Notes: generated from the letters alone by a model not told the origin. DNA of 59,790 nt from an uncultured Oscillospiraceae bacterium (GCA_900543395.1 UQQT01000012.1:1-59790), one strand, 5' to 3'; shown: positions 42,854-52,718, counted from the stretch's first letter. Numbers and translations: made by a program.

Positions 42854-42916
42854 CGAATACAAATACCAAAACAGGAAAACAATCCTTTCACTGTTTTTTA
42901 TCATTTAGAGAATTAG

Positions 42917-42946
42917 AAAAAAGCGTTCGGAACGAATCAACCGAAC
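42917..42946 (-). terminator. Terminator after the potassium-pore gene
   Basis: On the minus strand GTTCGG pairs with CCGAAC, followed by GCTTTTTTC. It implies that the regulatory subunit can be expressed separately. Confidence 0.7.
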
Positions 42947-43000
42947 CTCAACCGCCTATATTACAACGGCTTTTTGCGGTCCGGGCGTTTTTAACATTTC

Positions 43001-44362
43001 CTACCCGACGCTGATTTCCTCTTCGGGGTTCTTTACCGAATTCGAATTCTTCTGTCTGCCGGTAAGCGCGACCGCAAACGATATGGGACCTACCCTGCCG
43101 AAGTACATCGTCACGGTTATTATAAGCTTTCCAAAAGCGGACAGCGTCGGAGTAAAATCACGGCTTAATCCGACCGTAGCCGCCGCGGAGACAGTCTCAT
43201 AAATAACGTCCATCGGATCTCCCCCGCTGACAGACGAGAGAAGAACGGTTGAGGCAAAAACCGTAATGAACGAAAAGCATGTAACGGCGGCCGCTTTCTT
43301 AATATATATATCGGCGATTTTGCGGTTGAAAACATCCGTTGAATTTTTATTTTTAATAACCGAAAACGCCGTCGACACAAGCACCGCCGCAGTCACGGTC
43401 TTGATTCCGCCCGCGGTTCCGACGGGCGAACCGCCTATGAACATTAATATAAGCGACAGAAACGACGACGCGGATGTTAATTCCTTCTGATTTATCGTAA
43501 AGAATCCCGCCGTCCTCGTCGTAACCGACTGAAAGAACGAAGCCTGAATTTTGCCGGACAACGGCAGATTTCCTATCGTCGCGGGATTGTCGTATTCGAA
43601 TATGAAAAAGCCGAGCGCACCGGAAAATATCAAAACCGCAGTCGCGGTGAGCGCGATTTTGCTGTGAAGCGTAAGACGGGAGAAAAACCTTCTGCGCTTC
43701 TGCCCCTTCATTAATTCAAAAACTCTTATAAAATCCCACCACACGACGTAGCCGATTCCGCCGAATACTATAAGCAGACACGTTGTCAGATTGACAATCG
43801 GGTCAAGTGCGTAACGGCTTAAGCTGTCCGGCGCGATAATATCGATACCCGCGTTGCAGAACGCCGAAACGGAATTAAAAACCGCAATCCATATTCCTCT
43901 TAATCCGAAGTCGCGGACGAATACCGGCATATACATAAGCACACCGACACCCTCAACAAGAAGCGTGCCGTACACGACCTTTTTTACAAATGCGGAAAGC
44001 CCCGAGAGCGTGTTTAAATTAAACGCCTCGCTGATTCTGATATGCTCGCTGAGTCCCGCCTTTCTGTGCGCCGCGGTCATAAACCACGACACCACGCCGA
44101 CCACGCCGAAGCCCCCTATCTGAATCAGAATAAGAATAACTACCTGTCCGAACGTACTCCACGTCGAAAAAGTCGGCACAGTGACAAGCCCCGTAACGCA
44201 CGAGGCAGTCGTCGCGGTAAAAAGCGCGTCGATATATTCAACCCTTACGCCGTCGGCGGCGCTTACCGGCAGGGATAAAAGAACGCTTCCGGTTATAATT
44301 ATAATTAAAAATCCTATCAATATGTATTGAGTCGGACGAACGATTATCCTTTTTCTTTTCAT
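43001..44362 (-). CDS. ktrB: Potassium uptake pore subunit, KtrB/TrkH type
   Basis: About 453 residues from ATG 44,362 after GAGGT. The Trk/Ktr fold has four M1-P-M2 repeats; selectivity-filter loops are visible at TATTASCVTGLVT, FNSVSAFCNAGID, QSVTTRTAGFF and ETVSAAATVGLSRD, each with the single filter glycine. It conducts K+ (often with Na+) and works with the RCK subunit encoded downstream. The transcript runs away from the divergent GPH gene. Confidence 0.92.
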   Translation of the reverse strand: MKRKRIIVRPTQYILIGFLIIIITGSVLLSLPVSAADGVRVEYIDALFTATTASCVTGLVTVPTFSTWSTFGQVVILILIQIGGFGVVGVVSWFMTAAHRKAGLSEHIRISEAFNLNTLSGLSAFVKKVVYGTLLVEGVGVLMYMPVFVRDFGLRGIWIAVFNSVSAFCNAGIDIIAPDSLSRYALDPIVNLTTCLLIVFGGIGYVVWWDFIRVFELMKGQKRRRFFSRLTLHSKIALTATAVLIFSGALGFFIFEYDNPATIGNLPLSGKIQASFFQSVTTRTAGFFTINQKELTSASSFLSLILMFIGGSPVGTAGGIKTVTAAVLVSTAFSVIKNKNSTDVFNRKIADIYIKKAAAVTCFSFITVFASTVLLSSVSGGDPMDVIYETVSAAATVGLSRDFTPTLSAFGKLIITVTMYFGRVGPISFAVALTGRQKNSNSVKNPEEEISVG

Positions 44363-44503
44363 ATATAAAACCTCATAATAAATTATATCACCGCGAAATA
44401 TGTTTTTCATTATATTTGTTATGTGATATTATCCGAAAAATGCATTGCATATTTATCATAAACAGTATATAATAAACATAAATCACTTGAAGGAGGTTTT
44501 TAT

Positions 44504-45925
44504 ATGAATTCCGAAAAAAATTTACGTCCGTTCGGTATGCGCGACAAAATAGGCTATGCGTTCGGCGACTTCGGATGCAACATGAGCTTTGCGTTCATCA
44601 ACAGCTATCTTATGATCTTCTACGTAACGTGCATGAAAATCAAGCCGGAGCATTTCGCGGTTTTGATTTTGCTCGGTAAAATATTCGACGCGGTAAACGA
44701 CCCGATAATCGGCTCTCTGTGCGACGCTTCAAAGCCCGGAAAAAGCGGAAGCAAATTCAAGCCCTGGATTTTAAAGGCAAGCCCCCTGCTTTTGATTTCG
44801 AGCATTTTAATGTTTATTTACGTCCCGAACGCGCCGTATTGGGTCAAAATCGCAATGTGTCTCGGGCTTTACTGCATATGGAGCGTAGCGTACACGAGCG
44901 TAAACGTTCCGTACGGCTCGATGCAGTCGTGCATCACGTCCGACCCCGCCGGCAGGAGCGATTTGTCGACTTGGCGAAGCATAGGCGCGATGGCGGCACA
45001 GATTCCGATTATGATAATCCTCCCGCTTATCGTCTATGACGAAAACGACAATCCGCGCGGAAACATATTTATAATATTCGTAGCGGTAATGGGTATTCTC
45101 GGGCTTATCGCATTTCAACTGCTTTGCAGAATGACGACCGAGCGCACCGCAGGAGCTCCCTCGCAGGCACAGAAGATAAATTATATAAAAACTCTCAAGG
45201 CGTTTTTACGTAACAAGCATATGCTCGGCGTAACCGTTTCAACCGTAGCATATATCGCGCTGATGATGACGGTCACGACGAGTATGCCGTACATTTTCAT
45301 GTGTTATTTCAAAAACACGAACCTTATTACGATAGCGTCAATGCTTGCGGGATGTCCCGTCGCGATAGGAATTCTGTTAGCAAAGCCCGCGCTTAAAAAA
45401 TTCACAAAAAAACAGCTCTGCACATACCCGTTCCTTCTCTCTGCCGCTGCTTCGGGCGTTGCGGCGTTCGTCAAAATTAAAAATCCGTTTATATGGATAG
45501 CGCTCGTCGCTCTCGCTATGTTCGGCGCGGCGTTCTACATGACTCTGATGTGGGCTCTCGTCGCCGACTGTATCGACTATCAGGAACGCAAAACGGGCAG
45601 AAGAGAGGAAAGCTCGATTTACGCCACGTATTCGTTCTTCCGCAAGGCGGCACAGGGCATAGGCGCGTCAATCGTATCGTTCGCAATCGGCGCGACAGGC
45701 TACGACGAAAAATTAGGCGCGCTCGAACAGGCTGCGGGCGTAGACGAAAAAATCTACTTCGTAACGGCGTTTTTACCGTTTATCGGAGCGTTGATAAGTC
45801 TTATAAGCATGCACTTCCTCTATAAGCTTGACGACAACGCGCGTGACGCCGACGAGGAAAAGTACGCAGACGAGCTTATCGAATTCGAGAACAAAAATGA
45901 AATTCCCGGTTCGGAGGAAAAATAA
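44504..45925 (+). CDS. GPH-family sugar:cation symporter (MelB type), second copy
   Basis: 473 residues, twelve membrane segments. It begins FGMRDKIGYAFGDFGCNMSF and continues KIFDAVNDPIIGSLCDASKP, the GPH signatures. Its RSDLSTWRSIGAMAAQIP corresponds to the equivalent loop of the transporter at 31,744. GAAGGAGG serves the start. It ends in an acidic tail whose last codons carry the GGAGG of the following GH2 gene, so uptake and hydrolysis of the same glycoside are coupled. Confidence 0.9.
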   Translation: MNSEKNLRPFGMRDKIGYAFGDFGCNMSFAFINSYLMIFYVTCMKIKPEHFAVLILLGKIFDAVNDPIIGSLCDASKPGKSGSKFKPWILKASPLLLISSILMFIYVPNAPYWVKIAMCLGLYCIWSVAYTSVNVPYGSMQSCITSDPAGRSDLSTWRSIGAMAAQIPIMIILPLIVYDENDNPRGNIFIIFVAVMGILGLIAFQLLCRMTTERTAGAPSQAQKINYIKTLKAFLRNKHMLGVTVSTVAYIALMMTVTTSMPYIFMCYFKNTNLITIASMLAGCPVAIGILLAKPALKKFTKKQLCTYPFLLSAAASGVAAFVKIKNPFIWIALVALAMFGAAFYMTLMWALVADCIDYQERKTGRREESSIYATYSFFRKAAQGIGASIVSFAIGATGYDEKLGALEQAAGVDEKIYFVTAFLPFIGALISLISMHFLYKLDDNARDADEEKYADELIEFENKNEIPGSEEK

Positions 45926-45926
45926 A

Positions 45927-48191
45927 ATGAGAGAAATTATAAATATAAATAAAGACTGGCTGTTTTCAAAAACGGCAAAATCCGTCCCGGAAACGCTTCC
46001 CGGCAATTGGGAACACGTCGACCTGCCCCACACGTGGAACGGCGTCGACGGACAGGACGGCGGAAACGACTACTATCGCGGAAAATGTTGGTATCTGAAG
46101 AAGCTCACGCGCGCCGAACTCGGCGATGCTCAGGTTAAATTTATACGCTTCGAGGCGGTAAATTCAAGCGCGGAAATATATTTCAACGGCAGAAAAATTT
46201 TCACGCACGACGGCGGATATTCCGCATTTTGTGTAAAGCTTGACGATATAAAGGACGAAAATATCCTTGCGGTTTCTGCCGACAATTCACCGAACGACTT
46301 CGTTTATCCGCAGATGGCCGACTTTACGTTCTACGGCGGAATTTACAGAGACGTCAGCATTATAGGCGTAAGCGAGGAGCATTTTGACCTCGAATACTAC
46401 GGCGCGCCGGGCATTAAAATCATCCCGAAAATAAACGGAAATTCGGCTGAAGTACACACGGAAGCGTACGTAAAATCGGATAAAGACGCTCTCGTTAAAT
46501 TCGTTATAACCGATATGGACGGCAATGAGATTTCGTCCGCCGAGACTGACGCGAAAAACGCGAAAACAATTATAAAGCTTGACAATATTCACCTATGGAA
46601 CGGCGTAAAGGATCCGTATTTATACACAATGACGGCATACCTGACCGTCGGCGGAGAGATAAAGGACGTTATTTCCTCGCGTTTCGGACTGAGAACGTAC
46701 AAAATCGATTCGCAGAGAGGATTTATTTTAAACGGAAAAGAATACCCCCTGCGCGGAGTTTCACGTCACCAGGACAGACCGGGAATAGGCAACGCTCTGA
46801 CCGAAAAGGAGCACAGAGAGGACATGGACCTTATCTGTGAGGTCGGCGCGAATACAATAAGACTCGCTCACTATCAGCACAGTCAGACTTTTTATGATTT
46901 ATGCGACGAACGCGGAATGGTCGTTTGGGCTGAAATCCCTTATATTTCAAGGCATATGCCCAACGGCGAAGCCAATACCGTTTCGCAGATGACGGAGCTT
47001 ATATGTCAGAATATCAACCACCCGAGCATAGTCGTATGGGGACTTTCCAACGAGATAACCATGAACGGCGCGAACGACCTGTCGCTTATTTCGAATCATA
47101 AGAAGTTAAACGACCTCGTTCACAGACTCGACCCGAGCAGAAAGACCGTAACAGCGGTTCTGAGCATGTGTGACCCCGACTGCGAGTATGCAAAAATCTC
47201 CGACGTCGTATCGTATAACCACTATTTCGGCTGGTACGGCGGAAAAACCGACATGTACGGCGCGTGGTTCGATAAATTCCACAAGAAATACCCCGATAAA
47301 GCCGTCGGTTTGAGCGAGTACGGCTGTGAGGCTCTCAACTGGCATACGTCCGCTCCCGAGCAGGGCGATTATACGGAGGAGTATCAGGCTCTGTACCACG
47401 AGGACGTTATAAAACAGTTAGACGAACGCAAGTGGATATGGGCGACGCACGTCTGGAATATGTTCGACTTTGCCGCCGACGCGAGGAGCGAGGGCGGAGA
47501 AAACGGCATGAACCACAAGGGGCTTGTCACATTCGACAGAAAGCATAAAAAGGACGCGTTCTACGCATATAAGGCGTGGCTGTCCGACGAGCCGTTCGTT
47601 CATATATGCTCAAAACGATATGTAAACAGAACCGAGGACGTAACGAAGGTTACCGTTTATACGAATCAGCCCGAGGTCGAATTATTCGCAAACGGTGAAA
47701 GTCTCGGCGTTCGGAAAAAAGACAGATACCCGTTTTTCTATTACAATGTTAAAAACGAGGGTGAGACGAAGCTCACCGCGAAGGCGGGCGAATGCGTCGA
47801 CGAGAGTGTTATAAGAAAAGTCGAAAAGCCCGACGAGAGTTATATTCTCAGGGACGAATCGGCGGTCATAAACTGGTTCGAAATCGAGACTCCGAGCGGA
47901 TATATGAGCATAAACGACACGATCGGCGATATCCTTTCGACGTTCAAGGGTAAAATTTTAGCCGTAAAAATCGCACTCATGGTCAAAAAAACGATGAAGA
48001 ATAAAAAAGGCTCGACCGGAGGCATGGCGGACATGGCGTCGGGCATGAAGATAAACAAAAGCCTTATCGACATGGGCAAAAGCTTTACGGTAAAACGCGT
48101 GTGCATGATGGCGGGCGGCCTGTTTACGAAGGAGCAGATTCTCGAAATCAACGCCGGACTCAATAAGATTAAAAAGAAGAATAAGAAATAA
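45927..48191 (+). CDS. Glycoside hydrolase family 2 enzyme (beta-galactosidase/glucuronidase type)
   Basis: About 754 residues from ATG 45,927, one base after the transporter stop; an earlier in-frame ATG overlaps the transporter gene and is rejected. A sugar-binding jelly roll (LPHTWNGVDGQDGGNDYYRG) and an Ig-like domain precede the TIM barrel. The acid/base Glu is in VVWGLSNEI (about residue 375) and the nucleophile Glu in LSEYGCEA (about 465). An extra C-terminal domain of about 80 residues (TGGMADMASGMKINKSLIDM) is glycine/methionine/lysine-rich and of unknown role. No signal peptide: it is cytosolic and acts after import. Confidence 0.92.
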   Translation: MREIININKDWLFSKTAKSVPETLPGNWEHVDLPHTWNGVDGQDGGNDYYRGKCWYLKKLTRAELGDAQVKFIRFEAVNSSAEIYFNGRKIFTHDGGYSAFCVKLDDIKDENILAVSADNSPNDFVYPQMADFTFYGGIYRDVSIIGVSEEHFDLEYYGAPGIKIIPKINGNSAEVHTEAYVKSDKDALVKFVITDMDGNEISSAETDAKNAKTIIKLDNIHLWNGVKDPYLYTMTAYLTVGGEIKDVISSRFGLRTYKIDSQRGFILNGKEYPLRGVSRHQDRPGIGNALTEKEHREDMDLICEVGANTIRLAHYQHSQTFYDLCDERGMVVWAEIPYISRHMPNGEANTVSQMTELICQNINHPSIVVWGLSNEITMNGANDLSLISNHKKLNDLVHRLDPSRKTVTAVLSMCDPDCEYAKISDVVSYNHYFGWYGGKTDMYGAWFDKFHKKYPDKAVGLSEYGCEALNWHTSAPEQGDYTEEYQALYHEDVIKQLDERKWIWATHVWNMFDFAADARSEGGENGMNHKGLVTFDRKHKKDAFYAYKAWLSDEPFVHICSKRYVNRTEDVTKVTVYTNQPEVELFANGESLGVRKKDRYPFFYYNVKNEGETKLTAKAGECVDESVIRKVEKPDESYILRDESAVINWFEIETPSGYMSINDTIGDILSTFKGKILAVKIALMVKKTMKNKKGSTGGMADMASGMKINKSLIDMGKSFTVKRVCMMAGGLFTKEQILEINAGLNKIKKKNKK

Positions 48192-48210
48192 TATTTAAGA
48201 ACGAACAAAA

Positions 48211-48243
48211 AACTGCCGTAAAATCATACGGCGGTTTTTTTAA
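48211..48243 (+). terminator. Terminator of the GPH-GH2 operon
   Basis: AACTGCCGTA pairs with TACGGCGGTT (one wobble), followed by a run of T. Confidence 0.88.
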
Positions 48244-48303
48244 ATATTATCGAAAAAATCGGGGTTCCGAACAGCCAGAACCCCGTAATTTTATTTCACG
48301 TTA

Positions 48304-50490
48304 TCAGTCTCTGCCGTGTTTTCTGTCTCTTCCGCCCTTGAAATCCCTGCGGGGTTTTCTCGGAGCGTCCGAAACGTTGTTCTCGGGAACAAGTCCCTCA
48401 ACCTCGATAAGCGCGTCGCGTCTTGAAAGGTTAAGTCTGCCCTGATCGTCTACGGGGAGAACCTTAACGATTATCTCGTCGCCTACGTTTACAACGTCCT
48501 CAACCTTTTCGGTTCTCTTGACGTCAAGCTGGCTGATGTGTACAAGACCTTCTTTACCGGGAGCGATCTCAACGAATGCGCCGAACGACATGAGTCTGGT
48601 TACGACGCCCTTGTAAATTGCGCCGACCTCGGGATCCTTTGCGATAGTCTCGATAATATCGAGAGCTCTGTGCGCGTCGTCGATATCCGTAGCGGTGATG
48701 AAGATGGAGCCGTCCTCCTCAACGTCAACCTTACAGTTGCACTCTGCGCAGATCTTCTGTATAACCTTGCCCTGCTTGCCGATAACGTCGCCGATCTTGT
48801 CAACGTCAATCTTCGTAGTGAGCATCTTGGGAGCGTATTTTGAAAGCTCTTTTCTCGGCTCGGGAATAACGGGAAGCATTACCTCGTCAAGTATCTTGCA
48901 GCGGGCTTTGTATGTCTTTTCGAAAGCCTCCTTAACGATTTCGGGGGTAAGACCGTGAACCTTTGTATCCATCTGAATAGCGGTAATACCCTTCTTCGTT
49001 CCGCCTACCTTGAAGTCCATATCGCCGAAGAAATCCTCAAGTCCCTGGATATCAACCATGGTGATGAAGCGGTCGCCCTCGGTTACAAGACCGCAGGAAA
49101 TACCGGCTACGGGAGCCTTAATCGGAACGCCGGCGGCCATAAGAGCAAGCGTAGAACCGCAGATAGAAGCCTGCGAGGTCGAGCCGTTCGAGGAGAGAAC
49201 CTCGGAAACAAGTCTTATAGTATAGGGAAACTCCTCAACGGAGGGGATAACGGGGAGAAGCGCTCTTTCGGCAAGCGCGCCGTGACCGATCTCACGTCTG
49301 CCGGGACCTCTGGAGGGCTTCGTTTCGCCAACGGAGTATGAGGGGAAGTTGTAGTGATGAATATATCTCTTTGTATCCTCGTCGTCGATACCGTCGAGCA
49401 TCTGTGCGTCGCGCGCAGCGCCGAGCGTTGCAACGGTGAGAACCTGGGTCTGACCTCTGGTGAACATGCCCGAGCCGTGAACTCTCGAAAGCAGGTCGAT
49501 CTGAGCGTTAAGCGGTCTCATATCGTCAAGACCTCTGCCGTCTACACGCTTGCCCTCGTCGAGAAGCCAGCGGCGGACGATAAATTTCTGTAATTTATAC
49601 ATGCAGTCGTCGATTTTCTCCGCTTCCTCGGGGAATTTCTCGTCGAATTCAGCATGAACTCTCTCGTAAATTGGGAGAAGTCCCTCGTCCCTGATTCTCT
49701 TATCGTCGGTGTCGAGAGCGGCTTTAACGTCGTCGATTGCAAACTCCTTAACAGCCTCGAAAAGCTCATGAGAGGGGTCGTTTGATACGAATTCGACTTT
49801 CTTTTTGCCGATTTCGGACTGAATACCCTTTATGAATTCAACGATTTTCTGATTTTCCCTGTGAGCGAGCATAATACCGTTGAACATGGTGTCGTTGTCT
49901 ATTTCGTTCGCGCCCGCCTCGATCATTGCAATAAGCTCGTCGGTCGAAGCTACGGTAACAGCCATTTCGCTTCTGTCTCTCTGCTCGGCTGTGGGGTTGA
50001 TGACATACTCGCCGTCAACAAGTCCTACCGAAACGCCCGATATGGGACCCGCCCACGGAATCGGGGAAATTGAAAGCGCGATGGAAACGCCTATCATAGC
50101 CGTGATTTCGGGCAGACAGTCGGGATCTACCGACATAACGGTAGCTACGATGCCTACGTCGTTTCTCATATCCTTGGGAAAGAGAGGACGGATAGGTCTG
50201 TCGATAACTCTCGCCGCAAGAACAGCCTTTTCGCTCGCCTTGCCCTCACGTCTCTGGAAAGAGCCGGGGATTTTACCTACGGAGTAAAGCTTCTCCTCGA
50301 AGTCAATCGACATGGGGAAGAAGTCTACGCCCTCTCTGGGCTTGTCCGACATGGTGGCGGTGCAAAGAACCTCCGTCTCGCCGTAGCGGATAAGGCACGA
50401 ACCGCCGGCAAGCTGAGCCATTTTGCCGGTCTCTACAACGAGAGGTCTGCCGGCAAGCTCGGTTTTGAATACTTTGAAGTCTTCAAACAT
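48304..50490 (-). CDS. pnp: Polynucleotide phosphorylase
   Basis: 728 residues. Two RNase PH domains flank an all-helical linker; the second core has the catalytic GRREIGHGALAERAL and MDIQGLEDFFGDMDFKVGGT. A KH domain (VIGKQGKVIQKICAECNCKV) and an S1 domain (GVVTRLMSFGAFVEIAPGKE) follow, with a basic tail (RKPRRDFKGGRDRKHGRD). It degrades RNA phosphorolytically from the 3' end. AAAGGAGA serves the ATG. It lies downstream of rpsO, the order found widely in bacteria. Confidence 0.97.
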   Translation of the reverse strand: MFEDFKVFKTELAGRPLVVETGKMAQLAGGSCLIRYGETEVLCTATMSDKPREGVDFFPMSIDFEEKLYSVGKIPGSFQRREGKASEKAVLAARVIDRPIRPLFPKDMRNDVGIVATVMSVDPDCLPEITAMIGVSIALSISPIPWAGPISGVSVGLVDGEYVINPTAEQRDRSEMAVTVASTDELIAMIEAGANEIDNDTMFNGIMLAHRENQKIVEFIKGIQSEIGKKKVEFVSNDPSHELFEAVKEFAIDDVKAALDTDDKRIRDEGLLPIYERVHAEFDEKFPEEAEKIDDCMYKLQKFIVRRWLLDEGKRVDGRGLDDMRPLNAQIDLLSRVHGSGMFTRGQTQVLTVATLGAARDAQMLDGIDDEDTKRYIHHYNFPSYSVGETKPSRGPGRREIGHGALAERALLPVIPSVEEFPYTIRLVSEVLSSNGSTSQASICGSTLALMAAGVPIKAPVAGISCGLVTEGDRFITMVDIQGLEDFFGDMDFKVGGTKKGITAIQMDTKVHGLTPEIVKEAFEKTYKARCKILDEVMLPVIPEPRKELSKYAPKMLTTKIDVDKIGDVIGKQGKVIQKICAECNCKVDVEEDGSIFITATDIDDAHRALDIIETIAKDPEVGAIYKGVVTRLMSFGAFVEIAPGKEGLVHISQLDVKRTEKVEDVVNVGDEIIVKVLPVDDQGRLNLSRRDALIEVEGLVPENNVSDAPRKPRRDFKGGRDRKHGRD

Positions 50491-50549
50491 TTTTTTGTCT
50501 CCTTTTCTTAAATTTGAATCCGGGAGACTCCGCGCGGATATTTTCCGTC

Positions 50550-50598
50550 AATGTACAATTCACAGCCCGTCGTGACAGCGGACTCTGAATTGTACATT
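50550..50598. repeat. Long inverted repeat between rpsO and pnp
   Basis: AATGTACAATTCACAG pairs with CTCTGAATTGTACATT, 15 of 16 positions, around a 17-base G+C-rich loop. In the pnp leader such a stem could be an RNase III or PNPase autoregulation site as in enterobacteria, or simply a dispersed palindrome. Confidence 0.7.
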
Positions 50599-50655
50599 AT
50601 ACATTAAACATTTTCCGGCGAAGGCTCCTCATAAATTAAATAAAAACTGATTTTA

Positions 50656-50683
50656 GGGCGGCGAACCGAAAAGCGCGCCGCCC
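50656..50683 (-). terminator. Terminator of rpsO
   Basis: GGGCGGCG and CGCCGCCC form a perfect stem 10 bp after the rpsO stop; on the minus strand TAAAATCAGTTTTTATTT follows. The T-run is displaced, so partial read-through into pnp is likely. Confidence 0.72.
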
Positions 50684-50693
50684 GTGTTGACAA

Positions 50694-50957
50694 TTATTTA
50701 CGAAGTCCGAGTCTTGCAACGATAGAACGGTATCTTTCGATATCGGTCTTCTGAAGATATGCAAGAAGGTTTCTTCTGTGACCTACCATCTTGTGAAGTC
50801 CGCGTCTTGAATGATGGTCCTTCTGGTTGGTCTTGAGATGCTCGGTAAGGTCGGCTATTCTCTTGGTAAGAACAGCGATCTGTACCTCGGGCGAACCGGT
50901 GTCGCCTTCGTGAGTGGCATACTCTGCCATAATTGCCTGTTTCTCTGCCTGAGTCAT
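50694..50957 (-). CDS. rpsO: Ribosomal protein S15
   Basis: 87 residues from ATG 50,957, with AGAGGTG upstream; a GTG three codons earlier overlaps that site. The sequence shows the four-helix S15 pattern: GDTGSPEVQIAVLTKRI, LTEHLKTNQKDHHSRRGL and the C-terminal RRNLLAYLQ. It binds 16S rRNA early in 30S assembly. Confidence 0.97.
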   Translation of the reverse strand: MTQAEKQAIMAEYATHEGDTGSPEVQIAVLTKRIADLTEHLKTNQKDHHSRRGLHKMVGHRRNLLAYLQKTDIERYRSIVARLGLRK

Positions 50958-50994
50958 TTTTTTCACCTCTTAAAATATTTGCATAACCGCAAGT

Positions 50995-51043
50995 CCCAGA
51001 CAGGGCGGGTGAAACCGCTTTTCATTAAAAAGCCTGTCTCCCA
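50995..51043 (-). promoter_or_regulatory. Leader structure of rpsO
   Basis: In the leader of about 107 nt, GGGAGACAGG and CCTGTCTGGG bracket a GCGG/CCGC helix. An S15-binding autoregulatory leader is expected here, but the fold was judged by eye only. Confidence 0.4.
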
Positions 51044-51071
51044 TATCCGAGGCTCGGGCATTAGCGTATTT

Positions 51072-51100
51072 ATAATATCATATACAGAACGGTTTGTCAA
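51072..51100 (-). promoter_or_regulatory. Promoter of rpsO
   Basis: On the minus strand TTGACA (51,100-51,095), 17 bases, TATTAT (51,077-51,072). Confidence 0.85.
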
Positions 51101-51231
51101 AGATTTTTTTAACAAAAAAATTTTTGACGAAAACAATATTTTCGAGAGTAGATTATTTTTTTCTTGTATTATCGTTTATTATATGATAATATATATAGAA
51201 CATGGGCTTATATGCCCGGGAGGAAACAAAT

Positions 51232-52278
51232 ATGAAAACGGTTCTTGTTCTTTTCGGCGGAAAATCGAGCGAATATGAGGTTTCGCTTCTTTCGGCTTCT
51301 TCGGTCGTCAGAAACATTCCGCGCGAAAAATACAATATAGTAACCCTCGGCATCACGAGAGACGGCAAATGGCGTCTGTTCGAGGGCGATACGGATAAAA
51401 TCGAGTCGGACGACTGGATTCCCGGTTCTCTTAAGGCTTACATAAACATTGATTACGGCTCTAAGCAGGTTATTGTCGAGGACGGCAGGATTATAGACGT
51501 CGACGTGTGCTTCCCCGTTCTGCACGGCAGAAACGGCGAGGACGGCACCGTTGCGGCGCTCTTGACCCTTGCCGGAATTCCGTTTGTCGGCTGCGACAAC
51601 TTAGCCGGCGCGGTGTGTATGGATAAGGCGGTTACGAACGCCCTTGCCGACTACGAAAACGTCCCGCAGGCAAAGTGGCTTAAAATCGATAAATTCGAAT
51701 ACGCAGACAACGGCTCCGCGTTTTTAAACGATTGTTTTGAAAAGCTCGGCTGTCCCGTATTCGTAAAGCCGGCGAACACCGGCTCGTCCGTAGGCGTCGC
51801 AAAGGCTTCGGACAAAAAAGAACTCGAAAACGCAATAAAAGAGGCGTTTAAATACGACAAAAAAATCGTCGTTGAGGAATGTATCGCCGGCAGAGAGGTT
51901 GAGTGCGCCGTACTCGGCAGCATCAATCCGACAGTTTCCGTTGTCGGTGAGATAAAGCCCGCAAACGAATTCTACGATTACGACGCTAAATATAAAAACG
52001 ACAGCTCCGTTCTTCTCATCCCCGCCCCTTTGGATGAGAAAACAAGCGGAGAAATACGCTCTCTCGCCGTTAAAATATTCAAATCGCTCAACTGCACCGG
52101 GCTTTCAAGAGTCGACTTTTTCGTGCAGTCCGACGGAAAGGTTAAATTCAACGAAATAAACACCCTGCCGGGCTTTACTCCGATAAGCATGTACCCGAAG
52201 CTCTTTGACGAGTGCGGTATAAAATACCCCGATCTTATCGACAGACTTCTCAATTCGGCGATTGAACGCGAAGCATGA
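51232..52278 (+). CDS. ddl: D-alanine--D-alanine ligase
   Basis: About 348 residues from ATG 51,232 after GGGAGGA. An ATP-grasp enzyme: VLFGGKSSEYEVSL start, PVLHGRNGEDGT, KPANTGSSVGV and the C-terminal NEINTLPGFTPISMYP with the metal-binding Asn/Glu. The omega-loop FYDYDAKYKND has the Tyr-Lys pattern of D-Ala-D-Ala rather than D-Ala-D-Lac ligases, so no vancomycin resistance is suggested. It is the first gene of a ddl-DUF1934-argS run. Confidence 0.95.
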   Translation: MKTVLVLFGGKSSEYEVSLLSASSVVRNIPREKYNIVTLGITRDGKWRLFEGDTDKIESDDWIPGSLKAYINIDYGSKQVIVEDGRIIDVDVCFPVLHGRNGEDGTVAALLTLAGIPFVGCDNLAGAVCMDKAVTNALADYENVPQAKWLKIDKFEYADNGSAFLNDCFEKLGCPVFVKPANTGSSVGVAKASDKKELENAIKEAFKYDKKIVVEECIAGREVECAVLGSINPTVSVVGEIKPANEFYDYDAKYKNDSSVLLIPAPLDEKTSGEIRSLAVKIFKSLNCTGLSRVDFFVQSDGKVKFNEINTLPGFTPISMYPKLFDECGIKYPDLIDRLLNSAIEREA

Positions 52279-52718
52279 AAACCGAAGCGTTAATTGCAGT
52301 AAAGGACAAACAGACCACGCCCGACGGCTCGGAGAGCGTGGAGATTACGACGAGGGGTTACGTCATTCACGGACATACGGACACGTATATGATATGCTAC
52401 GACGAGCGTTTCGACGAGGAAAATACGTGCCACACGACGATAAGAGTCAAGAACGGCGACAGCGTTTCCGTCGTCAGAAGCGGAGCGTATTCGTCGGAAT
52501 TGATTATAGAACGCGGAAAACGTCAAAGCTGTTTTTACAGGACCCCGTACGGCGAGCTTCTGATAGGGATTTACGGCAAGCAGGTAAAAAGCACCGTCAA
52601 AAACGGCAGCGGAGAGTTAAAATTAAAATATACGATAGATTACTACGGCGATTACGCCGCCGAAAACGAAATGACAATAATTGTTACCGCCGACGGCGGA
52701 AAGGATGAAATAAATTGA
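52275..52718 (+). CDS. DUF1934 (calycin-like) protein
   Basis: 147 residues, almost wholly beta-strand. It begins KTEALIAVKDKQTTPDGSE, has YMICYDERF and ends GELKLKYTIDYYGDYAAENE, matching the DUF1934/YwiB family, which is widely found next to argS in Firmicutes. The ATG overlaps the ddl stop (ATGA), and its own TGA overlaps the argS start. The function is unknown; a lipocalin-like ligand-binding barrel is expected. Confidence 0.88.
   Translation: MKTEALIAVKDKQTTPDGSESVEITTRGYVIHGHTDTYMICYDERFDEENTCHTTIRVKNGDSVSVVRSGAYSSELIIERGKRQSCFYRTPYGELLIGIYGKQVKSTVKNGSGELKLKYTIDYYGDYAAENEMTIIVTADGGKDEIN

Noticed and set aside
51232..52278. D-Ala-D-Lac type (vancomycin-resistance) ligase
   Set aside because: The omega loop has Tyr and Lys as in D-Ala-D-Ala ligases, and there are no vanH/vanX-like neighbours.
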